The position numbers were made by a program, and so were the translations under genes. A DNA stretch of 33,186 nucleotides from Deinococcus marmoris (GTDB lineage Bacteria > Deinococcota > Deinococci > Deinococcales > Deinococcaceae): assembly GCF_001949125.1 (NCBI RefSeq), contig NZ_MSTI01000123.1:1-33186 (forward strand). The letters run 5' to 3'. Below are positions 1 through 8,430 of the stretch, piece by piece. Under the pieces are notes generated by a model. The model did no database searches, was not told the origin of the DNA, and was given only the letters and a program-made list of their open reading frames with translations. The stretch's first letter is position 1. Each line of letters begins with the position of its first letter.

Positions 1-2
1 TC

Positions 3-671
3 AAAGGAACCGGATTCAAGGGATTTTACCGTTGGATCAGCCGTGATTATCTTTCGCTGTTTCCAAATCTCCCTGAGCGCTCGCGTCTATCGCGTCTCAT
101 CACCAGATATGCCGCTTTGTGCGCTGAATTTCTGGGTGAGCCGTCGTTCTTCACAATCATTGACTGCTATCCGATTGAGCTGATTCACCCCCGCCGGGAA
201 GGACGAGCGAAGCATTCGCTCGCCAAGAAAAGCAAAGACAAAGGGCGCTGGGCTGTGGGAATTAAGCTGTGTGGCGTGATCAACGATTTCGGTGAAATCG
301 TCAACTTCGGCTGGCAACCCATGAACCGCCACGATCAGGTGTTTTACCCGCTGGTGAGCGCCTTGAACGGCCAATCCATCGTCATGGGGGATTGGGGGTT
401 CCGATCCGCCAAAAAAGACAGTATTCCAGAAAACCTCAAGCTCTGCAAAAAAGGCACCTGGAACGTGAGAATGCAGGTAGAAACGGCGTTTTCACTGGTT
501 ACACGGATTATGAATCTGAAACACATGGACCATCGCCAGGAAGCGTATTTGACCGCTCACCTGGCGTATGTTGCGGCGGTCTTTAACATTCTTCTGGCGT
601 GGTCGCGAGAATTCTTCGGCTGGACAGGCGAAGATGCCTTCAGAATGCATCTCGTCTCCTTCAGTCTCTGA
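3..671 (+). CDS. IS982-like transposase, 5' end outside window
   Basis: A DDE-type transposase that would cut and rejoin the ends of its own insertion sequence. The frame is open to the left edge, so the N-terminus is missing; the TTG at 117 is internal because conserved residues precede it (FPNLPERSR, near nt 60-86). Candidate catalytic residues are the Asp in IDCYP, the Asp in GDWGF and the Glu in QVETAFS, the last followed by the helical tail LAYVAAVFNILL. This order and spacing fit IS982-family enzymes. The gene ends at TGA 669-671, shortly before a strong terminator. The terminal inverted repeat of the element was not identified. Family assignment is by motif memory; transposase identity is secure. 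Confidence 0.8.
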   Translation, partial: KGTGFKGFYRWISRDYLSLFPNLPERSRLSRLITRYAALCAEFLGEPSFFTIIDCYPIELIHPRREGRAKHSLAKKSKDKGRWAVGIKLCGVINDFGEIVNFGWQPMNRHDQVFYPLVSALNGQSIVMGDWGFRSAKKDSIPENLKLCKKGTWNVRMQVETAFSLVTRIMNLKHMDHRQEAYLTAHLAYVAAVFNILLAWSREFFGWTGEDAFRMHLVSFSL

Positions 672-697
672 ATCTCAACCCGCACAACTGGTTGATA

Positions 698-730
698 GAG
701 ACGATATCTAGCCATATCGTCTCACTTTTT
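698..730 (+). terminator. Intrinsic terminator after the IS transposase
   Basis: Perfect 10-bp stem (GAGACGATAT at 698-707 paired with ATATCGTCTC at 714-723), 6-nt loop, then ACTTTTT. It lies 26 bp after the transposase stop codon and also separates it from the convergent large gene ending at 849. Confidence 0.85.
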
Positions 731-848
731 ATCGCCTGGGTGCGGAGAAATCTATCCTGGCTCAAGTCCTAAACGGGGTTTAAATCTACTTAAAATAAAT
801 TTAATATATTTAAAGTTTCTATATCGTAAATCATTCTAATTATAGATA

Positions 849-3800
849 TTAAATTACGAATGAAGTATATTTAATTCTTTTACCTTCATGGACTCGTATT
901 TCTCTGATTATAAACTGCTCAAGAGCAGCGGTATTCTGCGCATGTTCCTCACTGTCCATAACATTCAAACCTGAAATGGATGATATGCCAAGGGAATTAT
1001 ACGATGTTCCAAGCTTAAGTCCAGCATTTTCAGTTATATACCACCTATCGTGGATTGGTGATCCGCTTGATCCTTCTACATCAGCAACAACTATTTTAGT
1101 ATCAAGCATTTCAAATTCCATGATATGATTTCGCCAATAATTAGAAAAGGTTTCATCATAGGGCAGGACAATCTTTTCCTGCTGTAAATGCTTTCGACTT
1201 GTAAGAATTCTAATAACACATGTGGGGTTAATTTCTACTACAAGACGTAATAACTCAAGCTCCTCAGGACCAAAATATGGATCACTAATTAACAGTGTCT
1301 GACTTAAGTTATCTTCTAACCACGTTTTTAGAAACTTTATAGCCTCATCACGTTGTCCAGGCTGTACAAGCAGCGATCCTAGTGTAGAAGGTCCTATTCT
1401 AGATCGCGTAATTTGAGTGATCTTCTCGAAGCTATTACCATATATAGAATACAGAAGTTCGGCAGAAGACATGCAACTAATAAAAAGTGGCCGCAGAATA
1501 TCAAACGTCTTATTCGTACCTTCAAATCGACGTATAAAGTTTTGGATCAGCCATGTATAAACTGGAAAAGCCCGATCAATGCCTAACTCAGAAGCCTCTT
1601 CAAATCTCAGCTTCATATCATCAGGCTTGAGAGTTGGGACTCTCGATGCATTAAGCTTACCGAGTTGCCGCCATGCAATATTGGGCAAAGCTTTTATATC
1701 GCGCTCTTCATTTATTTTTTCACCCTTTTTATTTATAATCTTATTTTGAGTATCGAGTTCTCGCACTTTTTTCTTTAATTCTGATTTCATAGATGTTCTA
1801 GCAGGATCATCATCGATAAAATCTGCAAGACTAGCTGCATAATCTTTGTCAATACTATGAGCTACATCAATAATTCTTTTGCGAAGATTTACTATATCTG
1901 GCGCATCCTCTATTTCTACACTCTTCTCCATAGCAGACTTTAATACTAGTTTTGCTTTAGAGTAATCGAAGTTTGATAACACATCGCCAAATCTCACTAA
2001 TCGCTGCAAGCGGTCAATTCCAGCCGGAATTAACCGTAAATCTAATTCAATATCAACAATAATTCGGTTTTTTATGTCAGCCTTTCCGCTTGCTAGTCTC
2101 TCAAGCACTTCACAGTTAATATACACACGATCGGAAGCATTATCAATATTTTTAACATTATTTAGATACTGGTTAAGGTTATTTTTAATTTCTGGATCAA
2201 TTCTAAATAGAGATAAAAGAGCAAGAATTTTATATCCATCGTGCTGAATATTGCGATTGTCTGGGAGACTTTTATCTATTACTGCTCTAATTCTTCTAAT
2301 TAGTTCTGCTTTATGATTCTGAGTGAGCCTTAGTGATGTCTGTCTGGGGTCCATTACTTTAGCGATGTCATCAATTAGCTGGTAGATTCTAGAATCTTTT
2401 TTCAGTTCCTCAAGCACTTTGCAGAGATCAGATAAATCTTCAAAAGATAGCGCAGTAGGTACTGATTTTTCATCTAAAGGCATGTATCGTGGAATTTTAT
2501 ATAGTATATTAAATGCTATATTGGACAATGCGTCATCACGGATATCGATTTGCAGATGATCTAAATGATAAAAGCAAGTGTCCTGGTGGTTAGCAAAAAG
2601 CGCGGGCGCAGAATAAGCTACAGCGTATTGGTATAGTAATAAGTCAGATTTTCGTAACTGCGGAAGCAAATTATTGATGCTATTCATGACCTTATTCGCG
2701 ATATTTAAACTATCGCGCCGTTTAAGTTCAAGGTACAAGTCAGTATATTGACTAATCTGATTATATAGTGATGGTATTCTATCAATGAGATCCATTAACT
2801 GAGAAAACTCTGCATCTGAATAATTTGACTTACTAATAATACCACCAAAAGCTAATATTGATAATCTGATGCAGTCACCATATGAACTTACAGCATCTTC
2901 AGCGAATAGAGATGTGCCTTCTCGAGACTTTTCCGCTTTTTCCATAAAATCTTCAGCAAATGGTCTATCATATTTGGCAAGGGACGCTGTAGCTTTTAAA
3001 GCAAGTCTAATACTGCATGACTGATCTGTAATTTTTGCATAACTTGCTTCTATCTTAGATTTTATAGATTTTTTCAATGATTCAGGGTATTCTGGTTCAT
3101 CTCCTGATAAAAGTATTAAAATACTTATATAGCAGTTGTGTCTATACATCTCACCATCGAAAAGATCAATGTGCTGCATAAGCGAGTGTATCGCGGCAAG
3201 GTTAAAATTCTTATATACAATTTTTGCCTCTGCCAGCTTATTTAATACCTTCTCGAAAGCTCCTTCTTTTAAATGTATTTGTTCTATTAGGGAAATTATA
3301 TTAGAAATATCTGCAAGGTTATATTTATCTGGTGTTTCTGATGCTATTAATGCAATATCAATTAAAGCCTGGGTCCTTCTAGAAACCAAATTGAGTCGCA
3401 ACGCTACAATTAGAGCCGTCTCTGAACCAGTTTTGGCTAATGCACTAATCGCACCTTGGGCGATACTATAGTGATCCGCAGTATTACAAAATAAAATATC
3501 AATATTTCGCGTTAATTCATCTTCAACTTCATTTAACTTCACTTTAATATCCGAGCTGCTTGTAATAGAATGAACAATATAGAGAAGGTTTACAAGCCAC
3601 GATAGACACTCCATCCGAGCGGAGAGATCAGTGACTGCCCACACATAATCTTTCAACCTTAGCGCACGCTGAATTGATGCAGAAATATCAAAATGAAGTT
3701 CTGCACGACACAGATTGCTCTGAAGGCGGACATATTCTTCAGATGCCCCAAGGCGTTCAATCAAGCTGGCTTGTCCGTCGATCTGTCGTATGACATGTAG

Positions 3801-5777
3801 AGTTTTAGCTTGATCGCCTTTAGTGATTAAGGGCGAGGTCAATTCTCTAAAATCACGTGTTTTGGGCGTATATGATGCCTCTTTGATACATAATCCGATT
3901 CCATAGATAATTAGATCGATTGCGTCAGGATTAAATTCGTTGAACCTTGCCCAGTTTCTCAAAAAGAAGATTCTATTCGTCGGATCAAATGATTTAATTC
4001 TAAGAATTATCTCATCGGCTGAAATTTTTTCAAAATATAAAGACATTGTGCCAAAAAATCTGTCAGCAGGCGAGCTTTTTTCAGTATCGGATATTAGTGA
4101 GACATTTTTCGATTGAAGGCTGTCATCCAACTTAGCTTCGAAAGATAAGCGCGCTAGTGCCCAATCAAATTCGTCACGACTATCATCATCTTTTTTACCA
4201 CGCCCCAACAACTTTAAAGCAAGATCTGGAGAAACCCAAACAAGATCGGAGGCGATTTCTAGAAGCCATTCGTCAATTCGGTCAATATTCAGAAGTTCGA
4301 TAAGGGTTTCGATTTCCTGCTTCAATTCAGCCTCAATCTGGCGATCGTCTTCTATCATCGACTTTGATATTGAAGACAGAAGACGTAATCTAACTTCAAT
4401 TGCGCTACATGATCTTGCTATTTCGATAGAAGATCCATAATCTTTAAGAGCTAAACGTGCATTTACTTCAGATAAAAGTAGGTCAGCGGTTTGTACAAAA
4501 TTAATAGCTGATTTTTGCATACTAAATCGCGCAATATCGATTATATTACCCATTTCTATTGCAGTCTCAAATACAAAGTCAGCTCTTTTCTGTAATGGGG
4601 AAAGTGAAGATTTAGATTGCAATAATTCGCTATAATGGGCAGCGTCTATTAGTTCTAACACATCTTTATGTCTGCCAATTTCTCGATAATAGCCAGGTAG
4701 ATGTTCTAGAGCATCCTTACTGTGTTTATTGCTGCTTATAAGGTCAATTAACTGTCCAATTGCTATCGATTTATAGTTTTTAAGCCGTTCCATCGCCATT
4801 AATCTCTGGGAATTACTTGTAAACTGAATATGTTTATCAATAGATACGAGACTTACTTTGCTCATTTTTTCTCTAAGATTCAATTCATCTGTTTTTAATA
4901 AAGAAGCTAATGTCTTAATATCTAGATCTATATTAGAATAAGCTAGCAGTGATAGAGAATTGCGTATTAACTCATCGTCTAAATCTGTAGATTTCCATTC
5001 GATGTCCATGAAGTCTGGCATCTTACCAGATTCCATGTTAAATAAATCATCTAAATTGATATCTTCGCCTAAGGCACGAACAATATTTTCAATATTACCG
5101 GGAAGACCTCTGCTCATATCATGTATGCGTAGGGCGCTATCTTGCGATAAGCCATGAGTCGTTAAAAATTTTAAAGTTTCATCTGGGGAAAATCCAGGGA
5201 TAGTTAAAGTTTTTATACTGCAAAGACGCCCATGCTTAGCATCCAATAAATTTTCTGTACCAGAAATAATAAATTTAAAATTTTTTAATCCAAATGGAAG
5301 AACATCAGTGAGAAGTTTATCAAAGTACCCAGGCACTTCCAATTCTATATCAGAAAATCCATCTAAAAGTATATGAACGGACTTTTGCTTGAAATTGGAT
5401 TTTGAGTTTAACTTTGCCAAAACTGGCCGGAGCAAGCGCTCTAATTCTTCATGTTCTGGAAGATCAATACAAGGCCGCTCATGTAATAGAAAATAGGCCT
5501 GTTGGTATAAGGACAACTGTAAAAATTCTATATCAAACGTCATACGACTTGTAAGAGAAGCAAATAATGAAATGCATTGAGGAAAATACTTTTCTGCATA
5601 TTGTTTAATAAGATAAGTTTTTCCTACTCCGGACTCACCTTCTAACAGCAAAATATCGGCAGAGGATTGCAGCATTACGTGTGCAAGATCGACTAGATTT
5701 GCACGATTGATCTCACCAATTCGATTACGGGGAAAGGTGGGACAAATAACACAGGTTGTTACAAGTTCGCTTGTCAT
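849..5777 (-). CDS. STAND-type P-loop NTPase with C-terminal PLD-like domain, candidate anti-phage protein
   Basis: A 1642-residue protein. Seen: Walker A GESGVGKT (47-54), Walker B-like HILLDGF (135-141), a sensor-like FIISGTE (169-175), a GLPGN motif (224-228) typical of STAND ATPases, then a winged-helix-like segment (about 255-340). A very long all-helical repeat region (about 350-1400) follows. The last ~150 residues contain SDPYFGPEEL (1498-1507) and IHDRWYI (1575-1581) followed by LGTSYNSLG, resembling the half-HKD pattern of phospholipase-D-like nucleases. Start ATG 5777 is preceded by AGGAGA. By analogy with known STAND defences, the repeats would sense a trigger and the PLD-like end would be the effector; this is inference. 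The gene is roughly one third G+C by eye inside GC-rich DNA and next to an IS, so probably transferred. It stands alone with no partner gene. Confidence 0.75.
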   Translation of the reverse strand: MTSELVTTCVICPTFPRNRIGEINRANLVDLAHVMLQSSADILLLEGESGVGKTYLIKQYAEKYFPQCISLFASLTSRMTFDIEFLQLSLYQQAYFLLHERPCIDLPEHEELERLLRPVLAKLNSKSNFKQKSVHILLDGFSDIELEVPGYFDKLLTDVLPFGLKNFKFIISGTENLLDAKHGRLCSIKTLTIPGFSPDETLKFLTTHGLSQDSALRIHDMSRGLPGNIENIVRALGEDINLDDLFNMESGKMPDFMDIEWKSTDLDDELIRNSLSLLAYSNIDLDIKTLASLLKTDELNLREKMSKVSLVSIDKHIQFTSNSQRLMAMERLKNYKSIAIGQLIDLISSNKHSKDALEHLPGYYREIGRHKDVLELIDAAHYSELLQSKSSLSPLQKRADFVFETAIEMGNIIDIARFSMQKSAINFVQTADLLLSEVNARLALKDYGSSIEIARSCSAIEVRLRLLSSISKSMIEDDRQIEAELKQEIETLIELLNIDRIDEWLLEIASDLVWVSPDLALKLLGRGKKDDDSRDEFDWALARLSFEAKLDDSLQSKNVSLISDTEKSSPADRFFGTMSLYFEKISADEIILRIKSFDPTNRIFFLRNWARFNEFNPDAIDLIIYGIGLCIKEASYTPKTRDFRELTSPLITKGDQAKTLHVIRQIDGQASLIERLGASEEYVRLQSNLCRAELHFDISASIQRALRLKDYVWAVTDLSARMECLSWLVNLLYIVHSITSSSDIKVKLNEVEDELTRNIDILFCNTADHYSIAQGAISALAKTGSETALIVALRLNLVSRRTQALIDIALIASETPDKYNLADISNIISLIEQIHLKEGAFEKVLNKLAEAKIVYKNFNLAAIHSLMQHIDLFDGEMYRHNCYISILILLSGDEPEYPESLKKSIKSKIEASYAKITDQSCSIRLALKATASLAKYDRPFAEDFMEKAEKSREGTSLFAEDAVSSYGDCIRLSILAFGGIISKSNYSDAEFSQLMDLIDRIPSLYNQISQYTDLYLELKRRDSLNIANKVMNSINNLLPQLRKSDLLLYQYAVAYSAPALFANHQDTCFYHLDHLQIDIRDDALSNIAFNILYKIPRYMPLDEKSVPTALSFEDLSDLCKVLEELKKDSRIYQLIDDIAKVMDPRQTSLRLTQNHKAELIRRIRAVIDKSLPDNRNIQHDGYKILALLSLFRIDPEIKNNLNQYLNNVKNIDNASDRVYINCEVLERLASGKADIKNRIIVDIELDLRLIPAGIDRLQRLVRFGDVLSNFDYSKAKLVLKSAMEKSVEIEDAPDIVNLRKRIIDVAHSIDKDYAASLADFIDDDPARTSMKSELKKKVRELDTQNKIINKKGEKINEERDIKALPNIAWRQLGKLNASRVPTLKPDDMKLRFEEASELGIDRAFPVYTWLIQNFIRRFEGTNKTFDILRPLFISCMSSAELLYSIYGNSFEKITQITRSRIGPSTLGSLLVQPGQRDEAIKFLKTWLEDNLSQTLLISDPYFGPEELELLRLVVEINPTCVIRILTSRKHLQQEKIVLPYDETFSNYWRNHIMEFEMLDTKIVVADVEGSSGSPIHDRWYITENAGLKLGTSYNSLGISSISGLNVMDSEEHAQNTAALEQFIIREIRVHEGKRIKYTSFVI

Positions 5778-5832
5778 AGTGCTTCTCCTATTTTAAAAAA
5801 TCAAGAACTGATAATATGATTAAGTTTTTCTA

Positions 5833-5866
5833 ATATGAATATGAAATTGTTCTTTTATATTCATAT
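5833..5866. promoter_or_regulatory. Inverted repeat upstream of the STAND gene, possible operator
   Basis: ATATGAATAT (5833-5842) and ATATTCATAT (5857-5866) form a perfect 10-bp inverted repeat with a 14-bp spacer. It lies about 55-90 bp upstream of the start codon at 5777, inside the AT-rich presumed promoter region. It could be a dimeric repressor site or a chance AT-rich dyad; no regulator gene lies next to it. Confidence 0.4.
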
Positions 5867-5908
5867 CACATTGAGCTGTTTTAAGCTAGGGTTTAGCTCA
5901 AATCAACC

Positions 5909-6615
5909 TCAGGTTATTGACCAATCCTCGCCGTAAAAGGTGGCTTCAAATTTGCGAGCTACTCGTTGTGAGGCAACGTTCGTCCAACTGGTGCTGTAAA
6001 ACAGCAGGCGTCCAATTTGACCCACCAAATCAATCCAGTGGCCTGTTGCTACCACCCCATACCCATGACCCCGAAATTGATCCACAGTATGCAGACCGGC
6101 TTCAGCCACATCGTCCGCCCATCGACTGCAAGAACAAACCGACACGGCAACACCATTTACCAAAACTGCTGCAACAGGTCTAACTTCTCCTGACTGGACA
6201 CACCGAGCAGTGTATGGATAATGGGTCACCAGAGAGTGGGCATTGGACGCGTCAACGGTCACTGCGTTTTCTGCTGCTCGATATGACTCTCTCAGCCAAT
6301 AAGCTGGCCCACGGTCCTCCTTGTCAGAACAGAGAACCTCGCGTATTGCCACGGCGATCTGCGGCTTATTTTGACCAGAGGCCAGAGGCGGTTCTGTCCG
6401 GCATATCTCGTCCAATCTGATCTTCAAATCTTCGTCCAATTCATGGCGAAAGTGCCAGACATTCCCCTCGACAGTCCGGCCCATAAAAAATCGGGGGCAG
6501 GCGTACGGCCCTCTTCATCGGTGTCAGCAATGAGGTGAAGTTGGCTTAGCTCATCAAGCGTGAAAAGCGCTCCAACCTGCCGTTTCATAAGACTTAGAGG
6601 AGAAGAACTGGGCAT
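5909..6615 (-). pseudogene. GNAT-family N-acetyltransferase, split by a frameshift
   Basis: Two overlapping frames together make one GNAT protein. The first (ATG 6615; GTG 6621 also possible) gives about 43 residues, then runs out of frame at a T-tract; the second continues to 5909. The GNAT fold is indicated by AEAGLHTVDQFRGHGYG, which contains the acetyl-CoA-binding pattern RGHGYG (6072-6055 on the minus strand), followed by LLFYSTSWTN and ASQRVARK, typical of FR47-like members. Joining the frames needs one extra T in the 6-T tract, giving PDFF-MGRTVEG. The ATG at 6484 could also start a shorter protein that keeps the whole acetyl-CoA site. The gene follows the 73-residue ORF by 9 bp. Substrate unknown. 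It may be a real mutation, a sequencing slip, or a -1 recoding event. Confidence 0.75.
6484..6490 (-). other. T TTT TTA heptamer at the GNAT frame change
   Basis: In the upstream reading frame the codons are gaT-TTT-TTA, so the heptamer has the X XXY YYZ form of a canonical -1 slippery site. A -1 shift here joins the two GNAT frames exactly. Homopolymer deletion is the simpler explanation. Confidence 0.45.
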
Positions 6616-6624
6616 GAACACACT

Positions 6625-6846
6625 TTAGCAGTGAGTACACTGTGCTGCGTCCCAGTCGGCGGGGTTCAGCTCCGCAGCCCACGCCTCCCACGCGCTGGCC
6701 CTAGCCTCCTCGTGACAGCCGAGATAGTCGGCCAGCTCCGTGCGCTGCTGCTGGCTGGGAGCGTCGTCCTGACCGCCGTGGTCCGCCGTGTACATCTGGG
6801 AGAGAAGGTCAGCGATCTCGATTGACGTGAGGTCAGCGGGGCGCAT
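6625..6846 (-). CDS. Small conserved unknown protein, copy 1
   Basis: A 73-residue protein of unknown function, mostly helical by composition. It contains ADLTSIEIADLL, TADHGGQDDAPS and ELADYLGCHEEARA, the same ordered blocks as the protein encoded at 12770-13054, so the two are paralogues. Start ATG 6846 is preceded by a promoter-sized gap shared with the divergent gene at 6937. The split GNAT gene starts 9 bp after its stop, so they may be co-transcribed. The C-terminus (CTHC) is shorter than in the paralogue, which has an acidic tail. No known domain was recognised. Confidence 0.65.
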   Translation of the reverse strand: MRPADLTSIEIADLLSQMYTADHGGQDDAPSQQQRTELADYLGCHEEARASAWEAWAAELNPADWDAAQCTHC

Positions 6847-6936
6847 GCCAGAAAGTGTACTGGGCCTGCTCTATTGCCAGGGCAACCGTAGTCTCTTCTC
6901 GATGTCTGCATCCAAATTTCACGGTACGATTTCGCC

Positions 6937-7197
6937 ATGACCGAATCATCCCCCGTGCTGATCCTCAGCGTGCCAGCGGGTTACGAGATTGATCCCCAGG
7001 CGTGGGAAACGTTGAAGCAGTGCGCCGGAGACTGCTATGGCGCGGGCGTGATGCTGGCTGCCCCGGCATTTCTGCGCGCGGAGTCCCCAGTGCTGCTGGG
7101 CGACTGGGGAGACGGGAAGGCCGAGGCGCTGCGTGAGTTGGGGCCGTTGATCGACGCGGCCTTCTTCACCCTGGACTGGCTCGAAGCGGCGATGTAG
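6937..7197 (+). CDS. Hypothetical protein, 86 residues
   Basis: A small acidic protein starting at ATG 6937 (MTESSPVLILSVPAGYEI) and ending LDWLEAAM. GC-rich codon use matches the neighbours. It ends 3 bp before the convergent end of the bax1-like gene, with no visible terminator between. No family recognised; a cytoplasmic location is likely because there is no signal peptide or membrane segment. Confidence 0.5.
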   Translation: MTESSPVLILSVPAGYEIDPQAWETLKQCAGDCYGAGVMLAAPAFLRAESPVLLGDWGDGKAEALRELGPLIDAAFFTLDWLEAAM

Positions 7198-7200
7198 ACG

Positions 7201-8430
7201 TCAGTTTTTCACGGCGATTCTCTCAGCTACCGCCAACACCGCTTTCGGGTCCAGCACGCCCTTAAACCAGATCACCCGTTCCCCGAATTCACTGGGATCG
7301 ACGCCCGCCTTCTCCAGATTCAGCCGCTCCGAGACGCACACGATCAGATCCGTTCGCCCTGATTTTTTGAGCAACGCGAACTTCTTTTTCAGGTATTCAG
7401 GCCGCCAGTAGCCCACAATTTCCATCAGTACGCTGCGCTCGCCGTCCACCAGCCGGAAGTCCGGCAGAATCACGCCGCCCGGCACCGGCACCAGGTCCAC
7501 TTCCCTCTCCAGAATCCACGGCGTCTCCAGCTTGGCAAAGCGCTCAGCAAAACCAGACTCCAGGGCGCTGTCATGTTCCTCTGGAGCCTTGTAGTGGCTG
7601 ACGTAGCCGTCCTCGCTGGTCACTTGATAGGACCATTCCTCATCCTTGGGGTCCACCCAGGCCAGATCACGCCGGGGTTTCAAAGCGGCGCTGAGATCCC
7701 ATTTGGTGACGTGCAGGAGGGCGGGTAGAAACTTTGCCATCGCCAGCCCGTAGCGGGTGGTCCCTGAAAAGAGGCTGGTGGGGCCGTCCATCGTCAGCGT
7801 GAAGCCGTAATCCGCGTCCCCTTCCACCGTGACCATCAGGCCAAACAGTTTCAGGTAGCGCAACAGTTGCTTGTAACGGGCGGGTTCGTTGCGCCGGGCG
7901 GTGATGACGAGCTGATAGGCGCGGTACAGCATCCCCTGGGCCTGGGCCAGATCAAAGCGCTGAATCAGTTCCAGGGGTTCGAGAGGATCAAAGGCGATCA
8001 GCGTCTGCTGATCGGGCAGATCGGCGTACAGGGCCGCCGATACCTCTGCTGAGGTCAAAGGGGTCTCCGTGGACAGCGCCCGCGCGGCCTGTTCCAGAAT
8101 GTCTGTTGTCCGCTGGCGACTGGGGGGATGACTCTGGGCCAGCGCAAAGACCTTCTCGCGCACCGCCGGAGGGGCAAGGTTGCCCCCGGCTTCAAACTCC
8201 CCCCGCTGGCCCAGCAGATGCGACAGACCGCGCAACACCCGGAAGTCGGCGCGGCCTGCCTCCAGCGCCCGCACTTCCTCATTCAGTTCAGCCCGCTGTT
8301 TGCCGACGTGCGAGGCATACAGGGCGATCAGCGTCTCGGCGAGTTTCAGGTTGGTGGTGGTGGGCTTGAGGCGGCGGGGGTCTGCTATACCCTCGTTCAC
8401 TCTGAACATCAGGAGTTCAGTCGGGAGCAT
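7201..8430 (-). CDS. Bax1-like nuclease (DUF790), partner of XPB helicase
   Basis: A 409-residue protein resembling the DUF790/Bax1 family, the structure-specific nuclease that works with XPB helicase in archaea and some bacteria. Expected role: cutting DNA near bubbles or flaps opened by XPB. The C-terminal part shows a PD-(D/E)xK-like arrangement: Glu296 (FAERF), Asp324 in LPDFRL, Glu337 in LMEIVGYW and a lysine cluster at 348-350. The N-terminal half (about 1-200) is the helical part expected in this family. Start ATG 8430 has a good ribosome site (GGGAGG). The start overlaps the end of the xpb-like gene by 14 bp, so the two are probably co-translated. Family assignment is by motif and by context; substrate preference cannot be read from sequence. 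Confidence 0.85.
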   Translation of the reverse strand: MLPTELLMFRVNEGIADPRRLKPTTTNLKLAETLIALYASHVGKQRAELNEEVRALEAGRADFRVLRGLSHLLGQRGEFEAGGNLAPPAVREKVFALAQSHPPSRQRTTDILEQAARALSTETPLTSAEVSAALYADLPDQQTLIAFDPLEPLELIQRFDLAQAQGMLYRAYQLVITARRNEPARYKQLLRYLKLFGLMVTVEGDADYGFTLTMDGPTSLFSGTTRYGLAMAKFLPALLHVTKWDLSAALKPRRDLAWVDPKDEEWSYQVTSEDGYVSHYKAPEEHDSALESGFAERFAKLETPWILEREVDLVPVPGGVILPDFRLVDGERSVLMEIVGYWRPEYLKKKFALLKKSGRTDLIVCVSERLNLEKAGVDPSEFGERVIWFKGVLDPKAVLAVAERIAVKN

